DNA of 64,000 nucleotides from the NCBI GenBank assembly GCA_964017045.1, contig OZ024802.1:7734413-7798412 (forward strand). The letters are read 5' to 3'. The position numbers were made by a program, and so were the translations under genes. The stretch comes from Omphiscola glabra (lineage: Eukaryota > Mollusca > Gastropoda > Lymnaeidae). The stretch's first letter is position 1. Each line of letters begins with the position of its first letter. Positions 1-10,736 of this stretch are shown here, one piece after another. The notes under the pieces are model-generated. The model was not told where the DNA came from. It made no database searches and saw nothing but the letters and a program-made list of their open reading frames with translations.

Positions 1-83
1 TTTTACATTTAAGAAAAAGTAAATCATTGTGCACATCATTTATGTCGTTGTTATTTTCTTTTATTAGGTTTAATGACATGTGA

Positions 84-266
84 CCCAAAAGTGGCCGAGA
101 AACCATTGGTTTGGACGGTCCAAAAGTGGCCCGAGAAACCACTGGTTTTGACGGTCCAAAAGTGGCCCGAGAAACCACTGGTTTTGATGGTCCAAAAGTG
201 GCCCGAGAAACCACTGGTTTTGACGGTCCAGAAGTGGATCGAGAAACCATTGGTTTTGACGGTCAT
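84..266. repeat. 36-bp minisatellite, about 5 copies
   Basis: Five tandem units of 36 bp, each containing GAGAAACCACTGGTTTTGA with single-base variants. All the short ORFs over this stretch are products of the repeat and are not genes. Confidence 0.9.
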
Positions 267-778
267 GATTAAAACAATTTATTACTATTTGTTTAAAATG
301 TATTTTGTGGTCTTTTTCAGCTGTTATTGGTGCGGCCCCAATCAATCAGTAACACGAGCCATAGTTACATTAGCACATCTTAAAGGGGTACACAGAAACA
401 AGAACCATAGTTAGGTTAGCACATCCTAAAGTTGTACACTCGCCCTTGATATTAACAAGACCTTCTGAAATCAGCTCTGTTCATTCTTGTCATATCATTC
501 CCCTCAACTTTTATCAAGCAACTCTTTCTTGTGTGACACATGCACTTTTACATTGCCAATGTAAACAACGAGCATACAAGCGAGTCTCGTTATGGTCTCT
601 GGTTATTCTATAAGCGTTGTCACTGTTGCCACTGTTCAACTCAAATTTCTGGTGGCCGAGGTTTTACTTCGAAATCTGGGCTTCTTAACTTTGATATTCA
701 AAGAATATTTCTGAGTCTACCTTAAATTTTTTGATACATGGAGATTTAGACACATCATCATTATCATCGTAATGTCCC
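267..778. other. no feature recognised
   Basis: Unique-looking sequence without a recognisable exon. Positions about 720-778 are probably the 3' tail of the adjacent LINE remnant, because they contain a short degenerate TCATCATTATCATCGT tract. Confidence 0.4.
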
Positions 779-969
779 TTAGTCCTTGGACCGTTGGGGC
801 GCCACAGATGACATGAAAACTATCCTCATCCATTCCTCTCGGTCTTCTGCACTACGCATAGCATCGACTAGTTTTAATCCCGTCCATTCTTTGATGTTAT
901 CTTCCCATCTTTTTCTCTGTCTGCCTCATCTTCTCTCTCCTCTAGTTGTGCCCTGCAAGATATCTTAGG
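779..969 (-). pseudogene. LINE reverse transcriptase C-terminal remnant
   Basis: On the minus strand one frame reads as the typical C-terminal tail of non-LTR retrotransposon ORF2 proteins: a QGTTRGERR stretch, then GRQRKRWEDNIKEWTG, then RSAEDREEWM and a terminal SVAPQRSKD before a TAA at 779-781. One in-frame TGA interrupts it after GERR, and nothing upstream continues the RT domain, so this is a dead 5'-truncated copy. The family resemblance (basic GRxRxRWxDNIxEW plus AEDRxxW) is established for LINE proteins. The exact clade cannot be assigned from so short a piece. Confidence 0.75.
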
Positions 970-1250
970 CGAGCCCTTGTTTTAGACACACTTTACTGTA
1001 ATTACTTCGTCTTACGTTTGAAATTACTAAAAAAAATTATTGCCAATCAAATCTCGCATAGCGAGCACACAACCGTCTACAGACACACGAATGCCAAAAA
1101 ACGTCACAGCTGACATATATTAACAAGCAGAGCTTACAGAAGTCTTTTTAATCCTCCTGATGTCAAGAATCTGAAACACTGTCCCATAAGGCATCATGGT
1201 TTTCTTCAACTATAAATACAAATAGCGCGTTAATAAATCAACAAAATCAT

Positions 1251-1571
1251 TTAGAGGGCGTCCGATGCTTCCCCTGGACGGGTGGGGGGAGATATTAGGA
1301 CGTTAATTTACTGTCCCGGCCCCTAGGAAAGTGGACTGCGGACGCTTGAAACACAGCGTCTTCGGTCGACCAGATGTCTCCGGGCGGGGGGGGGGGCCTC
1401 CATCAGCAAACTCGATCGATCAGTTGCTGGTGGGGGCATCCAACGCTCGGGGAGGTCTCTGACGTCTTCGCGCACGGCCCGGCGCCGGGGACACCCGGCG
1501 GCTGGCGGGTGTGGGTGGACGCCAGGGAGGGCACTGGGATGGCCCGCTGACGCCATCTCCTAATGAGATAT
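1251..1571. mobile_element. truncated copy of the 27.8-kb retroposon
   Basis: About 320 bp, nearly identical to 28214-28545 over the whole length, starting at TTAGAGGGCGTCCGATGCTT and ending at TAATGAGATAT. The two copies share the right end but this one lacks the left 390 bp present at 27827-28213, which is the pattern of a 5'-truncated retroposon. A G-run differs in length, and a short block near 28495-28515 is missing here. The 77-residue minus-strand ORF over it is not supported as a gene. Confidence 0.75.
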
Positions 1572-1649
1572 TTGGAAGATATACCAATGGACGTAGGAAA
1601 CCGTGGTTCCAGTGTTTTAATTCTTTATCTTAGCTTCGCTTCTGTTCCT

Positions 1650-1828
1650 GTGTTTGCGGCAAAATCTTCGGATCGCTACGTGACCCACTTCCCGTCAACC
1701 TATCGAGCTCAAACTTGGCACACAGACTAGCTGCTGGTGATAATACATTCTTTCAAAATCTCAGCCCCACCTAAACCTCAGAAATCAGTTTTTCCTGTTT
1801 TTCAAGGGGAAAATGAATGAAATATGAG
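1650..1828. repeat. dispersed repeat, copy 1
   Basis: About 180 bp that align with 9140-9320 in the same orientation. Shared blocks include GGCAAAATC, ACCTATCGAGCT, CTTTCAAA and TTTCCTGTTTTTCAAGG. Divergence is substantial, so both are old. The type is unknown; no terminal repeats were recognised. Confidence 0.65.
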
Positions 1829-2373
1829 TTTGTTTGATGGGTACGGGGTTTAGTGCGGAGATTAACTGTGCAGCTCTAGCTATGTGCTGTGTATTTGTGA
1901 CGTATTTGGGTTTATATATATCGTTTGTCTATTAAGTTTTACTTGCACTCAGTTTGATAAAAACCATTCCCATACCAAAAATTAGTTGCAATAATCACAA
2001 AAAAATGACAAATCACCGACAAGGACATAAATGCAAACTAAAATGCAGAGTAAATTATTTATATGATTTTAATTTTGTTGTTTTGGGGTTTTGTTAATTC
2101 TATATCGCTACCAAGGTATTGTAAGATGTTAAAACATGTAAGTCTGGTATGTCAGTCTTTCTGTCATATTGGTTTTCAGATAACGAATCAAATATGAACT
2201 GTCCTATTCGGGATCTTGTCTTCTACACATATGCCCGTTAATTATTTTTACATATTTTGTAGATTAATTCAGATTTTAATCATTTCTAATGATCACTGAA
2301 ATATGTTGACATTTTTAGCAAAGAGCGTTCTATTTTATAGCTGGGTTTTTCTATTCCATTGTTTAACGCTTCA
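1829..2373. other. no feature recognised
   Basis: AT-rich sequence between a dispersed repeat and the LTR element. No exon-like frame, repeat or RNA gene seen. Confidence 0.4.
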
Positions 2374-2378
2374 CCTGG

Positions 2379-3305
2379 TGTCACACGGTGACCGTTACTG
2401 GGGCGGGTGAGGGTGCGGTCACTGGGGCGGGGGTGTCCACTGGTTGATTTACTGGGGCGGGACAGGAGAGAGAGAGCTCCAATGTTAGGGTAACCTATGG
2501 GTCACGACGGACAGGGTCGGGGGACAAGTTTTGGGGCATGGATACTTTTGGGGTTAAGGACGGAAATTCCCAATTGACTGGAAACGATAGGGGTCAGGAT
2601 TGTGTTAAGAGATAGCATTCTTGGACCAACAAAGAAGTTTGGGTAGGAACGAGGGGTATAAGTAGGGACATCTAATTCGGTAGTTTCACTGAGCACTACG
2701 GCCCACACGTGAGACTTCTCTCGTCAGAGCTCAGACACATAGACTTACCTAGTACCAGCCTTGCCGCAGTATCAACGTAGAACATTATCAACATAGAGAG
2801 GAATAGCCACCTTTTAACGCCATAACTAATCGTCACAAACTCGTGACGGAGTGTGTGCGCAGATGCCAGTGCAGAGAGACAACAAGAGACGCTAACAACC
2901 ACGACGATAGGCCATAAGACAGATTCACGCTGTAGAGGGGGCGACAGTCTTGCAAGACTCCACTTAGTCGTATGGTAGCGTTTCGATTGTATGATGCAGA
3001 GTTGCTCAATATCTAGAATCACTATTGTAATGCCATTTTAGTAAGCATATATGTACGAAAATCATCCTATTATTTCGAAGTGTATTTCTTCATAGCGCAT
3101 GCTATTATTCTCATTGTAGATTGCATATTACTTTACTTAGAACATTTAAACAATAAATTAGCTTTAGTCATTTTACGTTATATTGAAGACTTTGTTTATT
3201 GTATAAAGTTATTGTGTTTCCTTGGACACATCAAAACAAGGTGGTGTCAGAGGTGTTGTATAAGAATATAGACCAAGGGTCACTTAGCATAAGGAGCTCG
3301 TGACA
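2379..3305 (+). repeat. 5' LTR
   Basis: A 927-bp direct repeat identical in layout to 7973-8899. It starts TGTCACACGG and ends CTCGTGACA. A TATA-like TATAAG lies near 2658 and an AATAAA at 3152-3157, which are candidate promoter and poly(A) signals. The three short ORFs inside it also appear at the same offset in the 3' LTR and are not genes. Confidence 0.95.
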
Positions 3306-3308
3306 AAC

Positions 3309-3326
3309 TGGTGTCAGAAGTGGGAT
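3309..3326 (+). other. primer binding site (tRNA-Leu type)
   Basis: TGGTGTCAGAAGTGGGAT begins 3 bp after the left LTR. It matches the complement of the 3' end (including CCA) of animal tRNA-Leu whose acceptor end reads ATCCCACTCCTGACACCA, with one mismatch in 18. The tRNA end is recalled from established knowledge and was not searched. Confidence 0.8.
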
Positions 3327-3515
3327 GTCATAGCAATTGTTATTTTAGTCAAGTTAATTTGCATTGCATAATTTTAGTTAAGATTGTACTTACTTGTATC
3401 TAGTTAATTGCATATGTTGGACCTCACGGTTCAAGATCCACGTACTGTAACCATCACTGTTATTGTTTGATTTTACTTTAGATTTTTCTCTATCTTCAGA
3501 TAATTTTATTGTAAT

Positions 3516-6500
3516 ATGGAATATTTGGAGGCGCTCAGCGCAGCTAAAAAGAAAGGTGTTTGCGAACCTGAGTTTAGACAGTTGTACGAAGAAGAGAAAG
3601 GCAGACAGAAACTGACGATGGAATATGAAGAAAGACAAAAACAAATCGAAAGGGATGATAGGTTAGCTGAAAGGGAAGACAGACTAAAACTAGCCGAAAT
3701 TGAAGAACGACAACGACAAGCTGAAAGAGACTTCGAGATACGTAAACTACAGTTACAACTGGAAATCGAGACAAGTAGAGGTAATGGGATGTCAGGCAAG
3801 GGGGGCGCGTCCAAAGGAGGTCCGAACAATGGTGGGTTGGAGGAAGAGGGTTACAATGACAATGGGCCGGTTGAAGTGAGACAGCCAGTCATGAAGGGAC
3901 CTCGCATTCCTCCGTTTGACGACACAAAAGAAGACTTGGACAGTTATCTCAAAAGATTTGAACGGTTAGCAAAGGCTAACACTTGGCCTGAAGCACAATG
4001 GGGAAACTTTCTAGGGTCACTATTAACGGGTAGAGCTTTAGAAGTATATACTGGACTGGACGAACAAGAAAGCACAGATTATCAGACGTTAAAAGGTGAA
4101 CTATTCAAGAAATATTTACTAACAGCTGAGGGGTATAGGAAGAAGTTTAGGGAGACAAAGTTAGAGAAGGAAGAAACATATACTCAGCTATCTGTTAGGA
4201 TACAAAGATACTTAGATAGGTGGATAGAACTCTCAGGCTCTGAGAGAACGGTAAGTGGCATGGCTGATTTGTTTGTAAGGGAACAGCTTCTGAATGTGGT
4301 GAGTGAAAATCTTAGGATCTTCCTGAAGGAGAGGAACCCTAAATCAGTGAAGGAATTGGTCGAGATGGCGGACTTGTACAGTCAGGCTCATCAGAGTGGC
4401 AGAGACCACGATGTACTCACAAGACAGAAGACACAAACAAATGGAGGACAAGGTAAGAGAATTATTTGTAACACTTGCAATGCTCCAGGGCATTTAAGTA
4501 GGGACTGTAGAAGAGAAAAGAGTAGTGGTCAGTGGAACTCTCGCGGAGAGGAAAAACGTGGTTGTTTTGTTTGTGGGGCACACAACCACATCGCAAAGTT
4601 TTGTCCCAAGAAACGGATAGGGGCAGCGGCCGTGAAGACGGACAAAGGGGGTGTTGAATTGACACACAATGCCAACCGGGTGCGAAGGCGTGGCCAAGGT
4701 GTGGAAACTTTAGCCATAGGGGCCGTAAATCCAGACATTATTGGTTTGGAGGGTTACACCGTTACAGGTACATTTAACGGGGTGAGAGATGTATCAGTTC
4801 TCCGAGATTCGGGGTGTAGCTTGGCATTGGTTGCTAGTAAATTAATGACCAAGGAATGTTATACTGGTGACATTAAGAAGTACACAGTGGCAAATGGAAT
4901 GCAGTTTGAGGCACCCACTGCGAAATTTAATGTGGACACACCGTATTACAGGGGCCAAGTCGAGGCTCTGGTGGTAGAGACACCTTTGGTTGACCTGATG
5001 ATAGGAAACCTGGAGGGGGTGGTAGACCACGTTGATGAGGGGGTTGGGGCCGTGATGACGCGCTCCACTCAACGAAGAGTTGAAGAGGACGAAAAGTCAG
5101 AGGAAGGGCAAGTAGCCCATGGGTTAGCTTCCACTATGGGTGAGAAGGGCGGAGCTACGAGCAACATAGCAACTAAATCAACAGGGGAGATAATAAAGGC
5201 ACAAGGGGAAGATGTCACGTTGACCAGAATGTTTGAGAGGGTCAGTAGCAAAAGTGAGGAAAGTGACAGCTGGCTGATAAAGGAAAAGGAAATGATGTAT
5301 CGGATCAAGAAGGGCAAGTACGGAAAACCTAACGTCAAACAACTGTTAGTGCCCACACCGTTTAGGGCAGAGATACTCAAGATTGCCCATGAAAATGTCT
5401 TCGCAGGTCACCTTGGAATAGGGCGGACCTTAGATCGGGTTTTAGCATCATTCTTTTGGCCTGGTGTGAGCTCTGACGTCGCTAGATTCGTGAGGTCATG
5501 TGACGCGTGTCAGAAAACCTCCAATAAGGGGAGGGTGACAAAAGCACCGCTGGTTCCCATGCCATTGATGGACACTCCTTTTGACAGGGTAGCTATTGAT
5601 ATTGTTGGGCCGCTTACGCGCAGCAACAAGGGAAATAAGTACATTTTGACCTTGGTAGATTATGCTACCAGATTTCCTGAGGCAAAAGCATTGCCTAAAG
5701 TGACAGCAGAAGCTGTGAGTGAGGCATTGATGGAGATGTTCTCACGATTGGGAGTTCCGAGGGAGATTGTGTCTGATAGGGGGGCACAATTCACAGGAGA
5801 ACTAATGCGTGAAGTTAGTGAGTTGTTGAAGACAAAACAGTTGTTCACTACGCCATATCACGCGATGGCCAATGGATTGTGTGAGCGCTTCAATGGAACG
5901 CTCAAGGCCATGTTGAAGCGGGTGGCACATAAGCATCCAAAAGAGTGGGACGCCTATCTGGCACCGCTGTTGTTCGCCTACAGGGAGACGCCTCAGGCGA
6001 GTACAGGTTTCAGTCCATTTGAGTTAATGTTTGGACATCCTGTGAGAGGACCGTTATCCATCTTGAAGGACCTATGGACCGGTGAAGCTAATCCGGAGGT
6101 GAGGAATACTTATGAGTATGTTCTAACTATGCGAGAAAGACTCCAGGACGCTCTTGAGTTAGCAAATGAGCATTTGAGACAGGAGCAACAAAATCAGAAG
6201 AAACACTACGACCGAGGTGCCAAGATGAGATCTTTTCGACCTGGAGATAGTGTCTTGATTTTGTTACCCACCGAGAAGTCCAAGTTACAAATGACTTGGA
6301 AAGGTCCTTACGTTGTTGAGGAGAGGGTTGGACGGGTGGATTACGTCCTTAATGTTCGTGGAAAAAGGAGGACGTACCACTTGAACATGTTAAAGGCATA
6401 TGTAGAAAGAGGAAGGCCAGTCAAAACAGCGGCGGCTGTAGTTATAGAGGAGGTTGAAGATGGAGAAGATGCAACGCCTATTTCTATGAAGGAAACAGGT

Positions 6501-7940
6501 CTCCAACTTTCACAAACAGAGGACTACAGAGATGTAAGAGTGAGTGAGAGGTTGGACACTGAAAAACGGGACGAAATGAGCAGACTTATCAGGAAGTACG
6601 CGGACGTGTTTAGTGATAAACCTGGACTGACTAGTGTTTACACACACCGCATACAGTTGACTGACCACAAGCCAGTCAAGGTGAGGCAGTATCCATTACC
6701 ATTTTCAACAAGGGAAACCATCAAAGAAGAGGTGGATGGAATGTTGGCTGCTGGCGTAATTGAGCCGTCAGAGTCGGCATATTCCTCACCAATAGTCTTG
6801 GTAAAGAAGCCTGATGGATCGTTTCGGTTCTGTAATGATTACAGAAGATTGAATTCTGTTACAGCAGATGACGCTGAACCGATGCCCGAGGTTGAGGCAA
6901 TTATGGCTAACCTCGCTGGCTCAAAATATTTTTCAAAGTTTGACCTCACGAAAGGGTATTGGCAGGTTCCACTTGATGACACATCGAAACCACTGACAGC
7001 CTTCAGTACGCCCGAAGGTCTGTTTCAATACAAGGTGTTGCCATTTGGGTTAAAAAGTTCTCCGGCGGCATTCAATCGGCTGGTAAGAATGATCATGAAA
7101 AATGTGGGACCGGGCGTAGAGGCTTTTGTCGATGATGTTCTAATTCACAGTGCTACATGGAACGATCACTTAGAGATCTGTGAGAGGGTACTCAATCGAG
7201 TGAGGGAGGCTAATCTCAAGATTAAGCCATCGAAAACGATGTTAGCTATGGAGGAAGTGGAGTTTTTGGGACACACAGTGCAGGCAGGCGTTATAAAGCC
7301 TCAAAATGAGAAGATTCAGGCTATAACGAATTGCGAAAGACCCACGACAAAAAAGCAAGTGAGGAGCTTTCTTGGCTTAGCGGGCTACTACCGTAAATTT
7401 GTGCCTAATTTCTCAGCTGTGACCGCTGCACTGTCTGATCTGACCAAAAAGTCACATGGCAACAAGTTTAAATGGGAGGAGCCACAAGAAATCGCATTTA
7501 AGCACATTAACCAGCTGCTTGCGAGCAAGCCCATTTTGAAGATGCCTGACTGGACGAAAGAATTCATATTACAAACAGACGCATCAAACAGTGGCATAGG
7601 AGGTTGCTTGCTACAGGTTTACGATGGGGTCCGTCATCCTGTGATGTTTGTAAGCAGGAAATTGAAAAAGGCAGAAGAGAAGTATTCCACGATAGAAAGA
7701 GAGTGCTTGGCGATAGTGTTCGCCTTGTCAAAACTGCAGCAATATTTGTATGGACGCAGTTTTGTCATAGAGACAGACCATGCACCACTGACATGGTTAA
7801 AATGCAACGAGCAAAGCAACGCAAGAGTGACGCGATGGGCTCTTGCAATGCAACCATATGACTTCCGCGTCGAGAACATAAAAGGAACAGACGCAATCTG
7901 GGCAGATGCATTGTCTAGGCTGCCAGAAAAGAGTTGCTAA
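3516..7940 (+). CDS. Gag-Pol polyprotein, order gag-PR-INT-RT-RH
   Basis: A 1474-residue uninterrupted polyprotein. Residues about 20-95 are a highly charged Glu/Arg/Lys coiled coil; about 130-300 resemble a retrotransposon gag capsid. Two CCHC zinc knuckles follow, starting at Cys318 and Cys350. The aspartic protease has DSG at Asp431. Integrase comes next: an HHCC finger (His625, His632, Cys662, Cys665), a catalytic core with Asp695, Asp754 and Glu790 (D-X58-D-X35-E), and a GPY-type module near 930. Reverse transcriptase follows with a FVDD box (Asp1206, Asp1207), then RNase H with Asp1355 and an ETDHAPL box (Asp1421). All catalytic residues are present, so the element could be active. Gag and pol share one frame with no stop or frameshift between them, so the Gag:Pol ratio must be set by some other means, such as proteolysis or splicing. 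The start is the first ATG, 210 bp after the LTR. Confidence 0.95.
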   Translation: MEYLEALSAAKKKGVCEPEFRQLYEEEKGRQKLTMEYEERQKQIERDDRLAEREDRLKLAEIEERQRQAERDFEIRKLQLQLEIETSRGNGMSGKGGASKGGPNNGGLEEEGYNDNGPVEVRQPVMKGPRIPPFDDTKEDLDSYLKRFERLAKANTWPEAQWGNFLGSLLTGRALEVYTGLDEQESTDYQTLKGELFKKYLLTAEGYRKKFRETKLEKEETYTQLSVRIQRYLDRWIELSGSERTVSGMADLFVREQLLNVVSENLRIFLKERNPKSVKELVEMADLYSQAHQSGRDHDVLTRQKTQTNGGQGKRIICNTCNAPGHLSRDCRREKSSGQWNSRGEEKRGCFVCGAHNHIAKFCPKKRIGAAAVKTDKGGVELTHNANRVRRRGQGVETLAIGAVNPDIIGLEGYTVTGTFNGVRDVSVLRDSGCSLALVASKLMTKECYTGDIKKYTVANGMQFEAPTAKFNVDTPYYRGQVEALVVETPLVDLMIGNLEGVVDHVDEGVGAVMTRSTQRRVEEDEKSEEGQVAHGLASTMGEKGGATSNIATKSTGEIIKAQGEDVTLTRMFERVSSKSEESDSWLIKEKEMMYRIKKGKYGKPNVKQLLVPTPFRAEILKIAHENVFAGHLGIGRTLDRVLASFFWPGVSSDVARFVRSCDACQKTSNKGRVTKAPLVPMPLMDTPFDRVAIDIVGPLTRSNKGNKYILTLVDYATRFPEAKALPKVTAEAVSEALMEMFSRLGVPREIVSDRGAQFTGELMREVSELLKTKQLFTTPYHAMANGLCERFNGTLKAMLKRVAHKHPKEWDAYLAPLLFAYRETPQASTGFSPFELMFGHPVRGPLSILKDLWTGEANPEVRNTYEYVLTMRERLQDALELANEHLRQEQQNQKKHYDRGAKMRSFRPGDSVLILLPTEKSKLQMTWKGPYVVEERVGRVDYVLNVRGKRRTYHLNMLKAYVERGRPVKTAAAVVIEEVEDGEDATPISMKETGLQLSQTEDYRDVRVSERLDTEKRDEMSRLIRKYADVFSDKPGLTSVYTHRIQLTDHKPVKVRQYPLPFSTRETIKEEVDGMLAAGVIEPSESAYSSPIVLVKKPDGSFRFCNDYRRLNSVTADDAEPMPEVEAIMANLAGSKYFSKFDLTKGYWQVPLDDTSKPLTAFSTPEGLFQYKVLPFGLKSSPAAFNRLVRMIMKNVGPGVEAFVDDVLIHSATWNDHLEICERVLNRVREANLKIKPSKTMLAMEEVEFLGHTVQAGVIKPQNEKIQAITNCERPTTKKQVRSFLGLAGYYRKFVPNFSAVTAALSDLTKKSHGNKFKWEEPQEIAFKHINQLLASKPILKMPDWTKEFILQTDASNSGIGGCLLQVYDGVRHPVMFVSRKLKKAEEKYSTIERECLAIVFALSKLQQYLYGRSFVIETDHAPLTWLKCNEQSNARVTRWALAMQPYDFRVENIKGTDAIWADALSRLPEKSC

Positions 7941-7956
7941 TTTGTGGGAAAATTAG

Positions 7957-7972
7957 CTTAAGTGGGGGCGTG
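7957..7972 (+). other. polypurine tract region
   Basis: TTAAGTGGGGGCGTG-like sequence directly before the right LTR, after the polyprotein stop. The G-run is the likely plus-strand primer site. Exact edges are uncertain. Confidence 0.55.
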
Positions 7973-8899
7973 TGTCACACGGTGACCGTTACTGGGGCGG
8001 GTGAGGGTGCGGTCACTGGGGCGGGGGTGTCCACTGGTTGATTTACTGGGGCGGGACAGGAGAGAGAGAGCTCCAATGTTAGGGTAACCTATGGGTCACG
8101 ACGGACAGGGTCGGGGGACAAGTTTTGGGGCATGGATACTTTTGGGGTTAAGGACGGAAATTCCCAATTGACTGGAAACGATAGGGGTCAGGATTGTGTT
8201 AAGAGATAGCATTCTTGGACCAACAAAGAAGTTTGGGTAGGAACGAGGGGTATAAGTAGGGACATCTAATTCGGTAGTTTCACTGAGCACTACGGCCCAC
8301 ACGTGAGACTTCTCTCGTCAGAGCTCAGACACATAGACTTACCTAGTACCAGCCTTGCCGCAGTATCAACGTAGAACATTATCAACATAGAGAGGAATAG
8401 CCACCTTTTAACGCCATAACTAATCGTCACAAACTCGTGACGGAGTGTGTGCGCAGATGCCAGTGCAGAGAGACAACAAGAGACGCTAACAACCACGACG
8501 ATAGGCCATAAGACAGATTCACGCTGTAGAGGGGGCGACAGTCTTGCAAGACTCCACTTAGTCGTATGGTAGCGTTTCGATTGTATGATGCAGAGTTGCT
8601 CAATATCTAGAATCACTATTGTAATGCCATTTTAGTAAGCATATATGTACGAAAATCATCCTATTATTTCGAAGTGTATTTCTTCATAGCGCATGCTATT
8701 ATTCTCATTGTAGATTGCATATTACTTTACTTAGAACATTTAAACAATAAATTAGCTTTAGTCATTTTACGTTATATTGAAGACTTTGTTTATTGTATAA
8801 AGTTATTGTGTTTCCTTGGACACATCAAAACAAGGTGGTGTCAGAGGTGTTGTATAAGAATATAGACCAAGGGTCACTTAGCATAAGGAGCTCGTGACA
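7973..8899 (+). repeat. 3' LTR
   Basis: A 927-bp copy of the 5' LTR ending CTCGTGACA, followed by the target duplication CCTGG at 8900-8904. The AATAAA equivalent lies near 8746. Confidence 0.95.
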
Positions 8900-9139
8900 C
8901 CTGGGTTTTTTTCAAACTTGCGAGCGGCAACGAGCCTTAAACTTAAGCAAAAAGCCTGCTAGTGTCAGGTAGACAATGGCGCCTCTGACATCTGATATGA
9001 GCCATCAGCACTCCAGCAAAACGCGGCTCAGTTGTATTGCTTTGACGTCTGCTCGTCTTACAGACGCTGTGCGTAGTACGTAAAGACAAACCATTTATAA
9101 AAAAATCCTTTATAATATTAAATTCGCTTTTATTCGTTT

Positions 9140-9320
9140 GTTTAGGGCAAAATCATTGGGCGGCTATTTGATCCCCTCTACCTATCGAGCTGACACTTAG
9201 CACATAGACTCGTATCCGTTGACAACACGTCCTTTCAAATTGTCAGCCTCCTCCCACGAACCCAAACCCCAAAAATCACCGTTTCCTGTTTTTCAAGGAG
9301 AAGATGAAGGAAATATGATG
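9140..9320. repeat. dispersed repeat, copy 2
   Basis: Diverged direct copy of 1650-1828. The two copies sit on either side of the LTR element, which inserted between them. Confidence 0.65.
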
Positions 9321-9654
9321 CCAAGGATTTCAATAAATACAATTCTCAATAAATGCGCTAATTGATATTCTTAAAAAAACAAATATCGCATATGATTTTG
9401 GAGCGTAAGATTTTCTTTTGTTTTTTCAAAAATAGTTGGTGAAATAATTCTGCGGTGTAAAAGCGGGTGGCACATTATATAATTAATGTTAAATAAACTA
9501 ATTTTATTTTTTTTTAAAGCATACAAAGGATTTATACGAAAAACTTTTTCTTTGAGGGTTGTTTTATTTATCATCTCTTTCGACTTATACTTGAATATCT
9601 TTTTTTGTGGCTTACAGATGTCAAACTATTTTTTATTTATTTTTTATTTTTTTT

Positions 9655-9695
9655 AAACTAGTTTGACATCTGGCTTCCAGATGTCAAACTAGTTT
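9655..9695. repeat. perfect inverted repeat, 19-bp arms
   Basis: AAACTAGTTTGACATCTGG is followed by a 3-nt spacer CTT and its exact reverse complement. A third copy of the CAGATGTCAAACTA core lies upstream at about 9616-9629. It may be the tip of a small foldback element; no function is implied. Confidence 0.85.
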
Positions 9696-9828
9696 TTTTT
9701 TAAAAAAACAGCTTAATATTTTACTCCAATATTCTTTGCAAACATACACGAATTCTTAGCGTCAGTTCACACGATCAAATTTGCGTCAAAACTGTTTCTG
9801 AACAATTTGGTTATGTGAACTGAGCATC

Positions 9829-9940
9829 AGAGTTACATGAGAAATCTAGGACCAACATAGTAAATCATTAGAGACTATAGCATCAGAGTTAGATGAGAAC
9901 TCTAGGACTAACATAGTCAATCATTTGAGACTATATTATA
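9829..9940. repeat. tandem duplication of about 57 bp
   Basis: Two consecutive units beginning GCATCAGAGTTA and running through GACTATA, with several substitutions. Confidence 0.75.
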
Positions 9941-10736
9941 CAGTGGAAATAAGTACATTCTTAGATTGATATTAAAGACTAGGAACATTATCATGTAACT
10001 TAAATCTACAAAAACTGTACAATGTTTCGTCCGAAAGGGGAGAAATCTTTTATAATTAGCATAGGATATTTTTAATTATTTAATAAAATTGAAATAGTGT
10101 ATAATAACTCACTATTTTCGAAGTTTTTAACATTTGGATTATGGGGAGCTGGGAAATGAAAGCGGGGCCTCATAACTCAAGTGGGCAGTGGCCAGTAAAA
10201 TGTTTTGCAATCAGTAGGTGGGGCTCGCAGGTCGGAAACGATCTGATGAGGACCAGACGATAAGACTTTACCAACTATACTTGTTACGTAAGTATTATTT
10301 CCCTTATCTCATCTTTAACTTCCCCGGTGAGGTCGTCTGGCACATCATTCTACCAGCAGGGGGGCCCAGTGTCATAATAATCTACCACAACATCGTAAAG
10401 AAGGACAGCAACGATAAATCAGAGATTAAATTGCCCATTTTATGCTTCGAGAATTACTTTTTTTTTGTATGATAACGTATCGCGTTGATGTATTCATGCG
10501 CAATAGTGTTGTGAGGTGGTCTGGTGGTTGCATTCTTCTAAAACTGATATTTGACTTATATAAATGTCTGTCTGGCACAATAATCTTCAAGTGTTTACTA
10601 GTGCCTACGTTCTTCAACAAGAGCATAATTCAGTAAAGAATTTTGAAAGCATCATACTTTCATATAGCAAAATTTTTTAATAAAATGTATAGATATCATT
10701 GTGTTGTTGACAGTGGCGATTGAAAGGGGATGCGAA

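Larger units (their letters stand above)
2379..8899 (+). mobile_element. complete Gmr1-like Ty3/gypsy LTR retrotransposon
   Basis: A full-length element of 6521 bp. It has two 927-bp LTRs beginning TGTCAC and ending GTGACA (short terminal inverted repeat), a tRNA-Leu-type primer binding site 3 bp after the left LTR, one 1474-codon ORF and a G-rich polypurine tract before the right LTR. It is flanked by the 5-bp duplication CCTGG at 2374-2378 and 8900-8904. Chance ORFs fall at exactly the same offset (5594) in both LTRs with identical translations, so the LTRs look identical and the insertion recent. The pol order is protease, integrase, RT, RNase H: integrase precedes RT, as in Ty1/copia, while the enzyme sequences are Ty3/gypsy-like. 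This combination is known from the Gmr1 group. It lies upstream of the RERG-like exons, possibly in that gene's first intron. Confidence 0.95.
9321..10736. other. AT-rich intergenic or intronic sequence
   Basis: No exon recognised. It contains a perfect hairpin (9655-9695), a tandem duplication near 9829-9940, and poly(A/T) tracts. The 84-residue ORF at 10218-10472 has no recognisable domain or splice context. Confidence 0.4.

Noticed and set aside
2502..3271. Short ORFs in the LTR (68, 108 and 63 residues) as accessory genes
   Set aside because: They recur only because the LTR is duplicated; no start context, domain or conservation evidence.
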